A stretch of DNA of 61,500 nt from contig NZ_JAENIJ010000026.1 of NCBI RefSeq assembly GCF_016595435.1, positions 1 through 61,500 of the forward strand, read 5' to 3'. A program made the translations under genes and the position numbers. A model generated the notes under the pieces. That model was not told the DNA's origin and made no database searches. It saw nothing but the letters and a program-made list of their open reading frames with translations. Numbering within the stretch: position 1 is the first letter of the stretch; each line of letters opens with the position of its first letter. Shown piece by piece: positions 27,298-37,891 of the stretch. Origin of the DNA: Luteolibacter pohnpeiensis. GTDB lineage: Bacteria; Verrucomicrobiota; Verrucomicrobiia; Verrucomicrobiales; Akkermansiaceae.

Positions 27298-29016
27298 ATG
27301 GAACTCTTTCTCATCGATGCCATCGGTCCGTTTTTCCGGGGATACGACAAGCAACGCATCAACTGGTCGAAAATTCCGTTCCAGCATCTCAAAACCACCG
27401 AGCCCGGCCGACGCGAGCAATGGGACCAGATCGCCGAGGATTTGCGCTCCGTTGCCGGGCAAGTCAAAGCCATCGGTTACAATGCCGTCACGCTCGATGA
27501 CCTCGCGCACCTTGCGCGCCATCCCGCGCACGAGCCGGAAGTTGCCCAGCGAATCGAAGTTTTCCGCGATGAGTTTTCCCGACTTTTCAACATCCTGCGC
27601 GATGAGTTCGGGCTCAAAATTTTTCTAACATCAGATGTCATTCCGTCCACCCCGGCAGTCGATGCGATCATCGGCGATGATTCCGGGGTACTCTCGACTT
27701 ACTACCGGCAGCTGGTTTCCCAGACCTTGGATGATTTCCCTCAATTGAGCGGACTGATCCTGCGCATCGGTGAAAGTGATGGCAACGACGTGCGCGATCC
27801 CATTCGCACCCGTCTCCACCTGCGCGGACCGGCGGAGACCAATCGATTCCTGAAAGACATTCTCACCGAATTCGATCAGCGCGGCCGCACCTTGATCCTG
27901 CGAACTTGGACCGTCGGCGCACACAAAATTGGCGACCTGATCTGGCATCGGAGAACCCTGGCCAGTACGCTTGCGGGCATCGATTCGCCGAACTTCGTGG
28001 TTTCCATGAAACACGGCGAAAGCGATTTCTTCCGCTACCTGCCGCTGAATCGCGCGTTCTTCCGGATTTCGCAGCCGAAGATTCTCGAGCTTCAGGCGCG
28101 GCGCGAATACGAAGGTGCAGGCGAATATCCATCGTTCATAGGCCGCGATTGCGAACGCTTCCAGCGCGAGCTTGCTACGGCAGACAACGTAGTTGGCATG
28201 TCGGTGTGGTGCCAAACCGGCGGCTGGCATCGGTTCAAGCGGCTCACCTTTTTGGAATCGAACCACCGCGATATTTGGGTGCGCCTGAGCGTGCTCGCGG
28301 CAATCGGCATTTTCAAAAACGGGCAAACCGTTGAGCAAGTGATCGGCACGCATTTCCCTGAGAAATCCACTGCGATTCTCGAGCTGTTGCGCGACGCGGA
28401 CACGGTGGTGCAAGAGATTCTCTACATCGAGGAATTCGCGCGGATGAAACTTTTCTTTCGCCGGGTGCGGATTCCGCCGTTGTTGCATGTCTACTGGGAT
28501 TCCTTGTTCATCAATCACGCGGTGCGAAAAGTTTTGCGGCATTTCATTCGCGATCCCGAACGCGTGCTGCGCGGCGGCGAAGCGGCGGCCTTGCTGTTTC
28601 CACCCATGATCGACAACGCCCGCAAAGCCGGTCTGCCCGTGGATGACATCGAGCACATGCGCGACTTGTTCGGGCTGATCCTGCTCGCGCGCCGCTACTA
28701 CCTTATGCCCTACGATGAGGAGCTGGGTAAAGAAATCCGCGCCGCGAAAAAGACCTACAAGCAGCGCTGGCCGCGAAAAATCCGCCAGCGCTATCGGATC
28801 AAAATTTCCTTCGAGCCGATTCGTCTAACAAGTCGCTCCCTGCGCATCGCGGCTGCGGTTTTGCTTCGCAGGAAACGCGGCTATCGGTTGATCGATCACC
28901 TGTTCACCCTGAACTTGCTTGGCGTGGCCTATCGCATCTTTCGACCACGCGACAAACGAGCGATGCCCAAGTTTTTGCGAAAATCCGCGATGGGAGTGGA
29001 CGCGCTTTTCAAGTAA
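27298..29016 (+). CDS. GH67-like TIM-barrel protein of unknown specificity
   Basis: I recognise this 572-residue protein only distantly. The order of segments GLILRIGESDG, LILRTWTVG, FVVSMKHGESDFFRYLPLNRAFF and ILELQARREYEGAGEYPSFIGRDCERF is reminiscent of the GH67 alpha-glucuronidase barrel, where a KNGPIDFQPREP-type strand is followed by EFQITKEYLG. No signal peptide is seen, so it is probably cytoplasmic. The C-terminal third is helical and very basic. It stands 99 bases after hprK on the same strand. Activity on uronic acid-containing sugars would be a guess. Confidence 0.45.
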   Translation: MELFLIDAIGPFFRGYDKQRINWSKIPFQHLKTTEPGRREQWDQIAEDLRSVAGQVKAIGYNAVTLDDLAHLARHPAHEPEVAQRIEVFRDEFSRLFNILRDEFGLKIFLTSDVIPSTPAVDAIIGDDSGVLSTYYRQLVSQTLDDFPQLSGLILRIGESDGNDVRDPIRTRLHLRGPAETNRFLKDILTEFDQRGRTLILRTWTVGAHKIGDLIWHRRTLASTLAGIDSPNFVVSMKHGESDFFRYLPLNRAFFRISQPKILELQARREYEGAGEYPSFIGRDCERFQRELATADNVVGMSVWCQTGGWHRFKRLTFLESNHRDIWVRLSVLAAIGIFKNGQTVEQVIGTHFPEKSTAILELLRDADTVVQEILYIEEFARMKLFFRRVRIPPLLHVYWDSLFINHAVRKVLRHFIRDPERVLRGGEAAALLFPPMIDNARKAGLPVDDIEHMRDLFGLILLARRYYLMPYDEELGKEIRAAKKTYKQRWPRKIRQRYRIKISFEPIRLTSRSLRIAAAVLLRRKRGYRLIDHLFTLNLLGVAYRIFRPRDKRAMPKFLRKSAMGVDALFK

Positions 29017-29052
29017 ACTTGAAATCTGATCGAATCCTTGATTGGATCAGTC

Positions 29053-29895
29053 ATGAAGATTCGATTTGCGGCGTTGGCATTCACATATTTGAGCGTTCAA
29101 TCGGTCTGGAGTGCGCCGCAATTAGAGGTCGATCATCCATTACTTAAGGAACCACCCTATGAAGGTGCCGCCTTGAAGCATTTCGAAACTGGCAACCCGC
29201 CACCGTTGACCTGGAGCATCTCAACTCCCTTCTACACTGCGACGATTTACTCCGCTCCAGGGAAAAAAGGGAATCCGCCCACCTATGACTATGAATGGAG
29301 CCAGTTGTATTGGTTCATTTTTATGACTGACAAACCGCTTCACGACCTGGCTCCTCAATTCAGCTCGGTGGAAGGACTGCGTATACTTCGCCACGATGAC
29401 AGTGCGGATTTCCAAGTGCAGTCGGCCGGTTTTATCCTCAACATTCAACAGCAGGAAAAAGGCTGGAAAGTGCTGCAGTGGCGAATCGAAGACACCATAC
29501 CCGCAGAGAACCCAAGTTGGAGAAAACCGTTGTCGGAAATTGAACCACAGAAGGTGCTGGTCATCGTGGAGCGGAGTGCTGATCCCTCCAGCTTATCCCG
29601 TGATTTCATGGCTCAAAACATCATGGGTGGCCACATCGTCCAGTCCTTCCGTTTCATGAGTCAGGACAGCAATAACATTGTGCAAGCACTCACGGAATCC
29701 TACCAGGGTGACCATATCAGCAAGGACACTCTAACCCGCCGGAGCCGACTGAAACGGATGCGCGTCGCAGGGACTCGCCAATACAAGCAACTCGTCACGA
29801 CACAATACTTTGAAGATGGCGAGGAATACACTTCTCAACCATCAACCCAACTATGGGAAGTGGATGACGATGGGACGCGACGTCAGGTCCGTTAG
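29053..29895 (+). CDS. Exported protein of unknown function
   Basis: From ATG 29053 the product is 280 residues and begins with a signal peptide (KIRFAALAFTYLSVQSVWSA, cleavage probably after VWSA). An in-frame ATG at 29038 would put five residues in front of the basic start. The mature protein is polar with many Trp and Tyr residues and no motif that I recognise. It converges with the PA14 gene: their stop codons are separated by 15 bases. Confidence 0.6.
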   Translation: MKIRFAALAFTYLSVQSVWSAPQLEVDHPLLKEPPYEGAALKHFETGNPPPLTWSISTPFYTATIYSAPGKKGNPPTYDYEWSQLYWFIFMTDKPLHDLAPQFSSVEGLRILRHDDSADFQVQSAGFILNIQQQEKGWKVLQWRIEDTIPAENPSWRKPLSEIEPQKVLVIVERSADPSSLSRDFMAQNIMGGHIVQSFRFMSQDSNNIVQALTESYQGDHISKDTLTRRSRLKRMRVAGTRQYKQLVTTQYFEDGEEYTSQPSTQLWEVDDDGTRRQVR

Positions 29896-29910
29896 ATTGA
29901 ATCCACTTAC

Positions 29911-32901
29911 TCAGTAGCTGGTACCATCCGGTAAATCGAGAACCACATCATGCAGGAAGGAGCCACTCGTTTTGTTGCGTAGCGAATGAAACAGCAACCA
30001 GCCCTCCTCGTTCCGTTGGGTGAGTGGCTGGATGGCTTCATTTTTACCACCAGTATGGGCCGGGAGCCAATTATCCGGATAGTAGGAAGTCAGGTGAGCG
30101 GCTCCGCCAGGCACCGGGTTCTCAATCAATACCAAGGTTTCATATCGACCCACCCCTCCTAAACGCGAATCAAATGAGGTTTCGGAATAATTCGACCAGA
30201 TGATGCTCGACATTAATTCCAGATAACAGGAATGCATCGCGATGGTTCCAACGATAGGGCCATCTTGCTGGGTGCGCATGGGGAGTTCGAAATTCCCTGG
30301 AATTTTGGGAATGAGTTCGGCTTGCAGGGAATCATCATTCGCTCCGATTTGAACGATACCCAGCCCATCCAAAACGAGTGGAAACATCGGTGCATCGATC
30401 TTCAGACCGGCCTTCCCGGCGCGCGCCCATCCCACATCTTTTGTCTGCACCGAAGGAATGACCAACACGTTCAACTTTCCTGAAATCGTTTTACCACCGT
30501 CGCTTGGATCGAAGGTTCCCTGAACTGAAACCATGCCGGACTTTTCGAACTTGTAGATATACGGCGTGTTTTCATTGGCGGTGAAAGATTTGCCAGCAAT
30601 CACGACCTTTCCTTCTCCAGAAGCTCCATCAGGCCCGGCAGCGATCAATCGCAATGAGTCTCCCTGACGGATGGTGAGTCCGACACCATCAAGAACATTT
30701 GTCGCCCCCCATTGAACCTCGGCATTGGGTTGCAAACCTCCCATTTCCGCATCGAAGCGGATCGCCAACGGTTCGCCATTCTCCGGCAACGGAACCTCGG
30801 CCCACATTTGATGAGTCCCGAGCAAGCGCGCGGGGATCTTCGTATTTTCACCCGCAATCAGGTCGGTCGACTGTTGCAGACGAGTCACATACTCGACACA
30901 CGCTGGCGAGGTTGCGCTTTTCCCGGTCCCGCGGATGAAGTGATTCTCCGCAGCCAGCTGTTTTTTAATCGCACTCGTCGCCTCGCCATCCAGAATAGGT
31001 GTTTCGGTTAAAGAAAAAAGCCGGACGGTTGATGCTGCATTCATGGCCCGCAGTCTGAGCTTCAACCGATGTTCCCCGGCACTGAGCCATGGTGTTAGAA
31101 ATCGGGCATTCAATACCGAAAAGGTACGCCCGAAAAGTTGCACATTCGGCAAGCGGACATCATCGATCCACCACTCCGTCTGGTTTCCACGATTGAGGGA
31201 AGTCGATACAATTTGAGCATCCGCAGAGATCAAATGGAATCCAGGTTGATCGAATTTGAGGGGCCATTCATAGGTGCCGAGTCCACGCGCGCTGGAAAGA
31301 GCATTGGCATTCTCATCCGGATGATCTCCGGGATAAACAGACCAATCTTCATAATGCCCACCGATTTTTTTACTCCATCCGTAAGTCAATGGTTTACCGG
31401 AAAAGAGGTCGATCGAATGAGCTTCCCCAGCCACCGGAGTCGAATCAGCCGGCCCGGTGCCTAACAAGTGAACTTCGATGCCATCAGAAATGCCATCGCC
31501 ATCCGTATCCGCGGTCAACGGATCAGATCCGCAAAGGTATTCTTCACCGTTCTCCAATCCGTCATGGTCGGGATCTCCAAATGCCAAGTGCTCAAGATCC
31601 GATCCAGATGTGCTTAAGCCATGGTTCTTTTCCCATTCGTCCGGCAAATCATCTCGATCCGCATCGCCTTCCGCATAGGTAAACGATGACAGCATAGTTA
31701 GCGGAACCGATTCGCGCTCACCGTCCGGACGTTTCCACTCGAAGCTCAACCCCGATGGTGAAGTCTCCATGTAGAACAAAATCTCGATGTAATGTCTCGA
31801 ACCGGCCTGCAACTCGACCGGCGCCGAGAATGGAAAAAGGCCATCGTTTTTCAGATCCAAATTTGAGTGCTCAACCGCAGCACCCGCATCGACAGCAACC
31901 GCTTCGCGCAGGGGGGATTGATCAGGCGAAATGAAAAACCGCAACTTGCCATTACCTGTCACCCGGAATTGATAGTTGCCGGAAATCTCTGGCGTCACAT
32001 ACCCACGCAATCGTCTCACCGTCCAAGTGATGTAGCTATTTCCGGAAGCGCCGGATACCAATTTGGTAAACGATGCCGGACGGGGCAGATGATGGTCGGT
32101 CGCGCCATCCATCTGGATTTCAGCCTGCCGCCCCAATCCAGTCCAGATTTCTGCCAGCAGTTTCCCCTCGGTGCTTTCCGCAACCAACGGGTCCGTCCCA
32201 GCGATGAACTCCATGCGATGGTTCGCGCCATCACCATCCGGGTCCTGAAAGGTGAGAAGATGCTCCGAGTCAGTCAGCTGGGTTTTCTTTTCCCACGCAT
32301 CTGGCAGACCATTGTCATTTTGATCGGCTGCGGTCGGTTGGTAATCGGTCACCACAGGTTGCCCTTGGTATTTTAGAGGAACAGGAACGACCACCTCTGA
32401 ACCTGGCAACGACCACCCCATTTCCAAGTGAGCCTGACCGAGATGGTTCATGCCCCAGACCTCGAAATAAACCGATTTTCCCTGTTCCAGGGTGATGAAT
32501 TCACTCACCTGCCCTTCCCTGGCACCCCAGGCATTTTTCGCGGTGTCGCCACTCATCCGGGCAATCCGCTTGCAGTGAAATGGCGTCGCGTCGTCAGACA
32601 TTTCAAGGATCGCCATGTCATCTCCAGCGACGGCGAAGCGATACTTTCCAGACACCGGCGGCACCAGACAGCCGCGGATTCGTATCAGCTGATGCTCTTC
32701 CACATAATCTCCCGACTGCACGAAATCACCCTGGACCGGTGCCTTGCGGACGATTTTCTCAGCGACAGGCATCATTTCCTCAATGCCTGCGGGAGTGCCT
32801 GTTACCGACCAGAATTCCGTTTCGATGGCTTGAGCGGGAGCAGCCCAAAAAAGTGGCAAGCCAAGAATCAATTTAAGTTTCGAGCAACCCCGTAAATCCA
32901 T
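29911..32901 (-). CDS. Large exported PA14-domain protein with calcium-type repeats
   Basis: The 996-residue protein starts with a signal peptide (LKLILGLPLFWAAPAQA). Two PA14-like beta-barrel modules are visible at about 30-175 (GKYRFAVAGDDMAILEMSDD) and 245-400 (GNYQFRVTGNGKLRFFISPD). Each is followed by thrombospondin-3-like Asp-rich calcium repeats (DQNDNGLPDAWEKK...DPDGDGANHRMEF and DADRDDLPDEWEKN...DTDGDGISDGIEV). The rest (about 490-996) is beta-rich without a motif I know. PA14 modules usually bind carbohydrate, so a role in polysaccharide or surface binding is plausible. No catalytic module is evident. Confidence 0.8.
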   Translation of the reverse strand: MDLRGCSKLKLILGLPLFWAAPAQAIETEFWSVTGTPAGIEEMMPVAEKIVRKAPVQGDFVQSGDYVEEHQLIRIRGCLVPPVSGKYRFAVAGDDMAILEMSDDATPFHCKRIARMSGDTAKNAWGAREGQVSEFITLEQGKSVYFEVWGMNHLGQAHLEMGWSLPGSEVVVPVPLKYQGQPVVTDYQPTAADQNDNGLPDAWEKKTQLTDSEHLLTFQDPDGDGANHRMEFIAGTDPLVAESTEGKLLAEIWTGLGRQAEIQMDGATDHHLPRPASFTKLVSGASGNSYITWTVRRLRGYVTPEISGNYQFRVTGNGKLRFFISPDQSPLREAVAVDAGAAVEHSNLDLKNDGLFPFSAPVELQAGSRHYIEILFYMETSPSGLSFEWKRPDGERESVPLTMLSSFTYAEGDADRDDLPDEWEKNHGLSTSGSDLEHLAFGDPDHDGLENGEEYLCGSDPLTADTDGDGISDGIEVHLLGTGPADSTPVAGEAHSIDLFSGKPLTYGWSKKIGGHYEDWSVYPGDHPDENANALSSARGLGTYEWPLKFDQPGFHLISADAQIVSTSLNRGNQTEWWIDDVRLPNVQLFGRTFSVLNARFLTPWLSAGEHRLKLRLRAMNAASTVRLFSLTETPILDGEATSAIKKQLAAENHFIRGTGKSATSPACVEYVTRLQQSTDLIAGENTKIPARLLGTHQMWAEVPLPENGEPLAIRFDAEMGGLQPNAEVQWGATNVLDGVGLTIRQGDSLRLIAAGPDGASGEGKVVIAGKSFTANENTPYIYKFEKSGMVSVQGTFDPSDGGKTISGKLNVLVIPSVQTKDVGWARAGKAGLKIDAPMFPLVLDGLGIVQIGANDDSLQAELIPKIPGNFELPMRTQQDGPIVGTIAMHSCYLELMSSIIWSNYSETSFDSRLGGVGRYETLVLIENPVPGGAAHLTSYYPDNWLPAHTGGKNEAIQPLTQRNEEGWLLFHSLRNKTSGSFLHDVVLDLPDGTSY

Positions 32902-33219
32902 GTAAAACTCTTAACGAATGTTGTTTCAGTTTGGCAAGTTCAGGGGTAAATCCCATGAATAAAATTTGCCTTATGCCGACGAAATACGGGCAATCATTCT
33001 GTTACCTCATCCCTATCGACCAACCTCCCTGGGGCTTACAACTTTAACAGCCCGCCAGCGGAAACTGCGAATCAGGCAGTCTATATCAAGCGAATCACAG
33101 ATGAGATGCAGGAGCGCTACCCGTTGATCACAGCGGAGATGGCCAGCATTGGGAAAAAATCGAAGCGATGATCGAGAGTCGTCATCTATCATCAAGTGGC
33201 TGCGACTGAAAAATTCCAA
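32902..33219. other. Intergenic region with a possible gene remnant
   Basis: This 318-base gap has no confident gene. On the plus strand one frame is open from 32959 to the stop at 33169-33171 and reads protein-like at its end (TANQAVYIKRITDEMQER and TAEMASIGKKSKR), but has no start codon before the Met inside that stretch and no recognisable homology. The promoter of the PA14 gene should lie next to 32901. Confidence 0.3.
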
Positions 33220-33831
33220 TCACGCCGACTTTCTCGTCTCACGCTTTCCGTAATTGAGGAAGTGATTCCAGCTCTCGTCACAAAGGCCGTTTTCGATCAG
33301 TCCAAAAAGTGGGCGCCACTTCGGGGCGACAGGTTTGCATAGCGGATGCATGCCGGCTTGATCCGGAAGTTTGTTCGCCTTGCGGGTGTTGCAGCGCACA
33401 CAGGAAGTGACGATGTTTTCCCAGGTCGTGCGACCGCCCTTATCCCGCGGCATCACGTGATCCAGATTGAGCTGATTTTCCGGCAGCACCTTGGTGCAAT
33501 ACTGACAGGTGAACTTGTCCCGCAGGAACACGTTCCGGCGGGTGAATTTCACTTCAAGGCGTGGCAATTTATCGTAAATGCCGAGCACCAAAATCTTGGG
33601 CACACGCAAGGCGAGCCTGGCGCCGTGGATCATTTCCAAATCGACGACCTGCCTGGAATGGTTGATCCAGGATCCGAGGTCGTGGGTTTTGAACCGCTCC
33701 TCGCCATCGACCTGCACGACTTGTGCGTGGCCTAAACAAAGCAAGTGAACGGCACGTTTGACGGAGCAAGTATGGACCGGTTGCCAAAACCGATTGAGTA
33801 CGAGCACGGGTAATTCAAGCACGGCTGTCAT
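33220..33831 (-). CDS. HNH endonuclease family protein
   Basis: From ATG 33831 the product is 203 residues; an in-frame TTG at 33882 would add 17 unrelated residues. The N-terminal half begins AVLELPVLVLNRFWQPVH, a conserved opening of a widespread HNH subfamily. The HNH module spans 105-155: Cys109-x2-Cys112, LDHVMPRDKGG with His125, the central Asn139 and Cys144-x2-Cys147 with NTRKANK. All metal and catalytic positions are intact. The family is usually a solitary chromosomal gene with no established role, and nothing here suggests a mobile element. It follows phoU by 137 bases. Confidence 0.85.
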   Translation of the reverse strand: MTAVLELPVLVLNRFWQPVHTCSVKRAVHLLCLGHAQVVQVDGEERFKTHDLGSWINHSRQVVDLEMIHGARLALRVPKILVLGIYDKLPRLEVKFTRRNVFLRDKFTCQYCTKVLPENQLNLDHVMPRDKGGRTTWENIVTSCVRCNTRKANKLPDQAGMHPLCKPVAPKWRPLFGLIENGLCDESWNHFLNYGKRETRKSA

Positions 33832-33968
33832 AACCTTTCCCAGCAATCGCATGGAAGCTATCAGACCCCGCCGCCACGGCAATCCAAAAACCGTGTCAAA
33901 GATCTAACAAATCCAGTGATTGGGACAATCCCCCAACCACGATCGCTAGCTCCTTAATTGTCTGAAGC

Positions 33969-34649
33969 TTACACGTTGCGCTTCGACTCGTGGCGCAGAT
34001 CTTTGGCAGAGTCCAAAAACACGGCATCCTCGCCGATGTTGGTCGCCAGATCGCCAACCCGCTCCAGAGAACGGACAATCAGAATGAGATGGAGGTAGTC
34101 CTGACTACGTCCAACGGATTGCTCAATGCGCGCGCCAAATGTCGCGTTGGCAGCCTTGTGCATTTTGTCCAATTCCTTATCCCGCTCGTGCAACGAAGCA
34201 CCAAGTTTCACATCGCGATCACTAAAGGCCGCCACGGCATCACGGAGCAAATGATCCGCCAGCGCATAGATCGGCTCGATCAAGGTGCATTCCTGGATTT
34301 CCGCCGTTGCGCTGATTTTTTTGGCGCGCTTGGCAATGTTCGTCGCGTGGTCCGAAATGCGTTCGAGGTTCATCGAAATCTTCATCGATGAAATCACCAG
34401 TCGCAGGTCCGTTGCAAGTGGGTGAAAGCGGACCAAAATTTCCATCCCCAGCTGATCAATCCGGCGCTCGAGATCATCCACCTCTGAATCATCAGCAATG
34501 ACGGCATTTGCCAGTTCGGGATTTCGCTCCAGCAGGGATCGCACCGCACGCTCCAGATTGTTTCTGGTAATCGCAGCCATGGACATCACCTGGCCGCGGA
34601 GTGTTGATATCGCGTGGTCGAAGTCTCGGAGAATGTGCGGTGTTTGCAT
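33969..34649 (-). CDS. phoU: Phosphate signalling/transport accessory protein PhoU
   Basis: PhoU links the Pst transporter to the PhoR/PhoB system and shuts down the Pho response in high phosphate. The 226-residue protein has the two PhoU helical repeats, each with an E/DxxxD metal-binding pattern: RISDHATNIAKRA in the first half and ERVGDLATNIGEDAVFL in the second. It is the last gene of the pst cluster, 29 bases after pstB. The phoB/phoR regulators are not in the window. Confidence 0.95.
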   Translation of the reverse strand: MQTPHILRDFDHAISTLRGQVMSMAAITRNNLERAVRSLLERNPELANAVIADDSEVDDLERRIDQLGMEILVRFHPLATDLRLVISSMKISMNLERISDHATNIAKRAKKISATAEIQECTLIEPIYALADHLLRDAVAAFSDRDVKLGASLHERDKELDKMHKAANATFGARIEQSVGRSQDYLHLILIVRSLERVGDLATNIGEDAVFLDSAKDLRHESKRNV

Positions 34650-34678
34650 CTTGTTAAGTATGGATATGACGGACTGTT

Positions 34679-35461
34679 TCAGCCAAACCGGCCGGTGATG
34701 TATTGTTCAGTTTTCGGATTCGAGGGATTGGAAAAAAGTTTTGAGGTAAAGTCATATTCCGCGACTTCACCCATGTAGAAGAATGCAGTCCTATCAGAAA
34801 CTCGCGTTGCTTGCTGCATGTTATGTGTGACAATTACGATCGTATAATCACTGCGCAGATCAAGAATCAGTTCCTCGACTGATGCCGTCGCAATCGGATC
34901 AAGAGCGGAACAAGGTTCATCCATCAGAATGATTGCTGGTTCCACCGCCATGGTTCTGGCGATGCAAAGCCGCTGCTGCTGGCCACCTGATAGACCGAAC
35001 GCACTTTCATGAAGCCGGTCTTTGACTTCGTTCCAAAGCGCGGCACCGCGGAGAGCTTTTTCCACTTTCTCGGTGATCACGGCCTTTCGTTTCTCACCTT
35101 GAATGCGCAAACCATAGGCGACGTTTTCGAAGATCGAGCGGGGAAATGGATTGGATTTCTGGAAGACCATCCCGATCCGGCGTCGTAGCTCAACCCCATC
35201 CACCTCTGGGCTGTGGATTTCAACACCATCGATGCGAATCTCCCCCTTCACCACTCGAGCGTCCGGGATCAGGTCATTCATGCGGTTGAAGCAACGCAGC
35301 AAGGTTGACTTGCCACAACCGGACGGCCCGATGAACGCCGTGATCTCATTGCGATGGATATCCAAATTGATATCTTTAAGCGCACGGGATTTGCCATAAT
35401 GGAAATCGACATCTTTCACTTCGATGGCGACTGGCACGGTGGACTGACTATTCGCACTCAT
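34679..35461 (-). CDS. pstB: Phosphate ABC transporter ATP-binding protein (second copy)
   Basis: The 260-residue ATPase has Walker [10 protein letters not shown], the signature [16 protein letters not shown] and Walker [13 protein letters not shown], plus the PstB-typical [20 protein letters not shown]. It energises phosphate import at the inner face of the inner membrane. Its ATG shares a base with the stop of the preceding pstB copy (TGATG), so translation is probably coupled. The two copies differ throughout, which rules out a recent duplication. Confidence 0.95.
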   Translation of the reverse strand: MSANSQSTVPVAIEVKDVDFHYGKSRALKDINLDIHRNEITAFIGPSGCGKSTLLRCFNRMNDLIPDARVVKGEIRIDGVEIHSPEVDGVELRRRIGMVFQKSNPFPRSIFENVAYGLRIQGEKRKAVITEKVEKALRGAALWNEVKDRLHESAFGLSGGQQQRLCIARTMAVEPAIILMDEPCSALDPIATASVEELILDLRSDYTIVIVTHNMQQATRVSDRTAFFYMGEVAEYDFTSKLFSNPSNPKTEQYITGRFG

Positions 35462-36249
35462 CAGCTGAATCGCCCTGTGATATAGGCCTCGGTTTCCTTT
35501 TGTTTCGGGTTCTCAAAAATCTGCATGGTCTCGCCGAATTCGATCAGCCGCCCCATGTAAAGAAACGCCGTGCGGTCGGAGCAACGCGTTGCCTGTTCCA
35601 TGTTGTGCGTGACGATGACGATGGTGAACTGTTTCTTCAGACTGAGTATCAGCTGCTCAATCTTCAAAGTGGCCAGTGGATCGAGGGCAGCGCACGGCTC
35701 GTCCATCAGCAGGATCTCCGGCTGATTTGCGATCGCCCGGGCTATGCAAAGCCGCTGTTGCTGACCGCCGGAAAGCCCGAATGCGGAATCGTGCAAGCGG
35801 TCCTTCACCTCATCCCATAACGCTGCGGATCGCAGTGAACGCTCCACGGTTTCGTCCAATTCGGAGCGCTTTGACCGGCCTGCCACCCTCAAGCTGAAGA
35901 TGACATTTTCATAGATCGATTTTGCGAAGGGATTGTATTTCTGGAATACCATGCCGACTCGTTTCCTCAGCGAGATCACCTCAATCGACGGGTCATACAG
36001 ACTCACGCCACCGATCCGGATGTCCCCTTCATGTCGCACGCCTTCCACCAGATCGTTCATGCGATTCATATTCCGAAGCAGCGTTGATTTGCCGCATCCT
36101 GAGGGACCGATCAAGGCCGTTACCTGGTTTTCAGGAATGGCCATATCAATGTTGAAAATCGCCTGTTTCTCCCCGTAGTGGAAACTGAAGTTATCCACCC
36201 GGATGAAGTCCGGTCGTGCGCCTTCGGGAGGTTTTGAAAAAACTGACAT
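35461..36249 (-). CDS. pstB: Phosphate ABC transporter ATP-binding protein (first copy)
   Basis: From ATG 36249 the product is 262 residues; the frame is open to 36270 but that start would lie inside pstA. Walker [10 protein letters not shown], signature [16 protein letters not shown] and Walker [13 protein letters not shown] are intact, and [20 protein letters not shown] is PstB-typical. The pstA stop lies just ahead, separated by one base, and the second pstB overlaps its end. Tandem pstB genes are seen in some bacteria; here the two may form a heterodimer or be used under different conditions. Confidence 0.95.
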   Translation of the reverse strand: MSVFSKPPEGARPDFIRVDNFSFHYGEKQAIFNIDMAIPENQVTALIGPSGCGKSTLLRNMNRMNDLVEGVRHEGDIRIGGVSLYDPSIEVISLRKRVGMVFQKYNPFAKSIYENVIFSLRVAGRSKRSELDETVERSLRSAALWDEVKDRLHDSAFGLSGGQQQRLCIARAIANQPEILLMDEPCAALDPLATLKIEQLILSLKKQFTIVIVTHNMEQATRCSDRTAFLYMGRLIEFGETMQIFENPKQKETEAYITGRFS

Positions 36250-36250
36250 G

Positions 36251-37888
36251 TTAGAAGCTGCTGGTCGCAAAGCGTTTTTTCAGCCGGTTGCGAATGAGAA
36301 TGGCAGTTAGGTTCAGAGTCACCACCACCACGATGAGTAGAAGTGCGGTCGCGTATACCACAGGAATCGCCGCCTCTGCATCGGGCGATTGGAAACCGAG
36401 GTCGAAGATATGGAATCCAAGGTGCATGAACTTGCGATCCGGATGAATGAATGGAGCAACACCATCAATGGGCAAGGTCGGAGAGAACTTCACCACCCCC
36501 ACCAACATCAACGGAGCGACTTCGCCAGCACCGCGAGCCATCGCCAGAATCACACCTGTTAGAATCCCGGGCAGCGAAGCAGGCAGAACCACCCGCTGGA
36601 TGGTTTGCCATTTCGAGGCACCACACGCGAGAGCAGCCTCACGCACCCCGCGCGGCACTGCGGAAAGCGCTTCCTCGGTTGCAACGATCACCACTGGCAA
36701 AGTCAGCAGTGCCAGCGTCAGCGATGCCCACAAAATACCAGGAGTCCCGTAGGTCGGTGTCGGCAATTGATCTGCAAAAAATGCGTGGTCGATCTTTGCT
36801 CCGACAAAATAGACAAAGAACGCCAATCCGAACACCCCAAACACGATGGATGGCACGCCGGCCAGATTGTTCACGCAAATGCGGACAATCCGGACCACCA
36901 TGCCCTGCTTCGCGTATTCCCGGAGGTAGATCGCCGCGATGACGCCAAAGGGTGTCACGAACAAGCTCATCACCAGCGTCATCACCACCGTTCCGAAGAT
37001 GGCGGGAAATACTCCCCCTTCGGTGTTCGCCTCGCGTGGTTCGTCCGATAAAAACTCCCAAATGCGATGCCACATTTCGCCCATCCGTTGAAACAGTCCG
37101 GCCTGATTGGATTGAAAAACTCCCATCACATTCGCCACCGGAATCGATGCATCATGGCCATCGGCCGTTTGCACCAGCAGGTTGGTCCCAGTGAATTTGG
37201 CACGAATCTCGGCCGCTTCTTTTTGTCTTTGATCAAACTCCGCCTGCAGCTCGGCGCGGCGTTTTTCCGCGACTTTGGGGTCCACCTTCTGATTTTTCAG
37301 CGCGGTATCAAGGGCATCAATCTCGCGACTGATGGCGCCGATTTTTTTCCGCTCGATCACCAAAAGCTGGGCTCTCGCATCGGCGGCCTGGTCAATCCAT
37401 TCATCGAGCTTCTTGTGGAAATCCGCCGCCTTGGCGGGGACTTTCCCGGAGCTTGTTTCGAGCGCAACCGGCTTGACGATCGCCGGGCCATACTCGGTCC
37501 GCTCAATGCGAAGGTAATCCTTCGGCCGGGATGCTTTGAGAATGTCTTTCCGATCGTAAAAGCGGAATGTATCGCCCGAGATATCCTTGTTGCCGCGGAA
37601 AATCTGGACCTCCTGATGCAGCGCGCCGCTTGAATCTTTTCTCTCCGTCTCGCGGGTTATGAAGCCCGCGATCATTTCCTTCCCCTGCGGAGTTTTTACT
37701 TCCATCAGCTCGATGCGGCGGGGCCAGAACGAGGCAGTGCCTTTGACCACAATCAAAAGCAACAAGCCAAGCGCCATCACAACACCAATCGACAAGCCCA
37801 TGGCGGTAAGCCACACCCAAGGCTCCCCCTTCCGGGATCGGCCGGTGGTCGAAAAGGGTGTTTGGTTTTTCGGTTCTTCAGCAGACAT
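36251..37888 (-). CDS. pstA: Phosphate ABC transporter permease PstA, long form
   Basis: The 545-residue protein is much longer than the roughly 290-residue PstA of Escherichia coli. The first transmembrane helix (about 28-50) is followed by a periplasmic region of some 220 residues, with a charged, probably coiled-coil stretch ([21 protein letters not shown] to [10 protein letters not shown]). The usual permease core then runs from about 290 to 535. The coupling motif is [29 protein letters not shown]. Long PstA forms are known in Pseudomonas and relatives. It lies three bases downstream of pstC. Confidence 0.92.
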   Translation of the reverse strand: MSAEEPKNQTPFSTTGRSRKGEPWVWLTAMGLSIGVVMALGLLLLIVVKGTASFWPRRIELMEVKTPQGKEMIAGFITRETERKDSSGALHQEVQIFRGNKDISGDTFRFYDRKDILKASRPKDYLRIERTEYGPAIVKPVALETSSGKVPAKAADFHKKLDEWIDQAADARAQLLVIERKKIGAISREIDALDTALKNQKVDPKVAEKRRAELQAEFDQRQKEAAEIRAKFTGTNLLVQTADGHDASIPVANVMGVFQSNQAGLFQRMGEMWHRIWEFLSDEPREANTEGGVFPAIFGTVVMTLVMSLFVTPFGVIAAIYLREYAKQGMVVRIVRICVNNLAGVPSIVFGVFGLAFFVYFVGAKIDHAFFADQLPTPTYGTPGILWASLTLALLTLPVVIVATEEALSAVPRGVREAALACGASKWQTIQRVVLPASLPGILTGVILAMARGAGEVAPLMLVGVVKFSPTLPIDGVAPFIHPDRKFMHLGFHIFDLGFQSPDAEAAIPVVYATALLLIVVVVTLNLTAILIRNRLKKRFATSSF

Positions 37889-37891
37889 GGA

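Noticed and set aside
27631..28656. 341-codon minus-strand frame opposite the GH67-like gene
   Set aside because: It is in mirror register with the plus-strand gene, which has protein-like patterns throughout; no motif is visible in the antisense product.
32954..33060. A 34-codon plus-strand ATG frame (MNKICLMPTKYG...)
   Set aside because: It is short, has no ribosome site and no coding signature, and overlaps another open frame.
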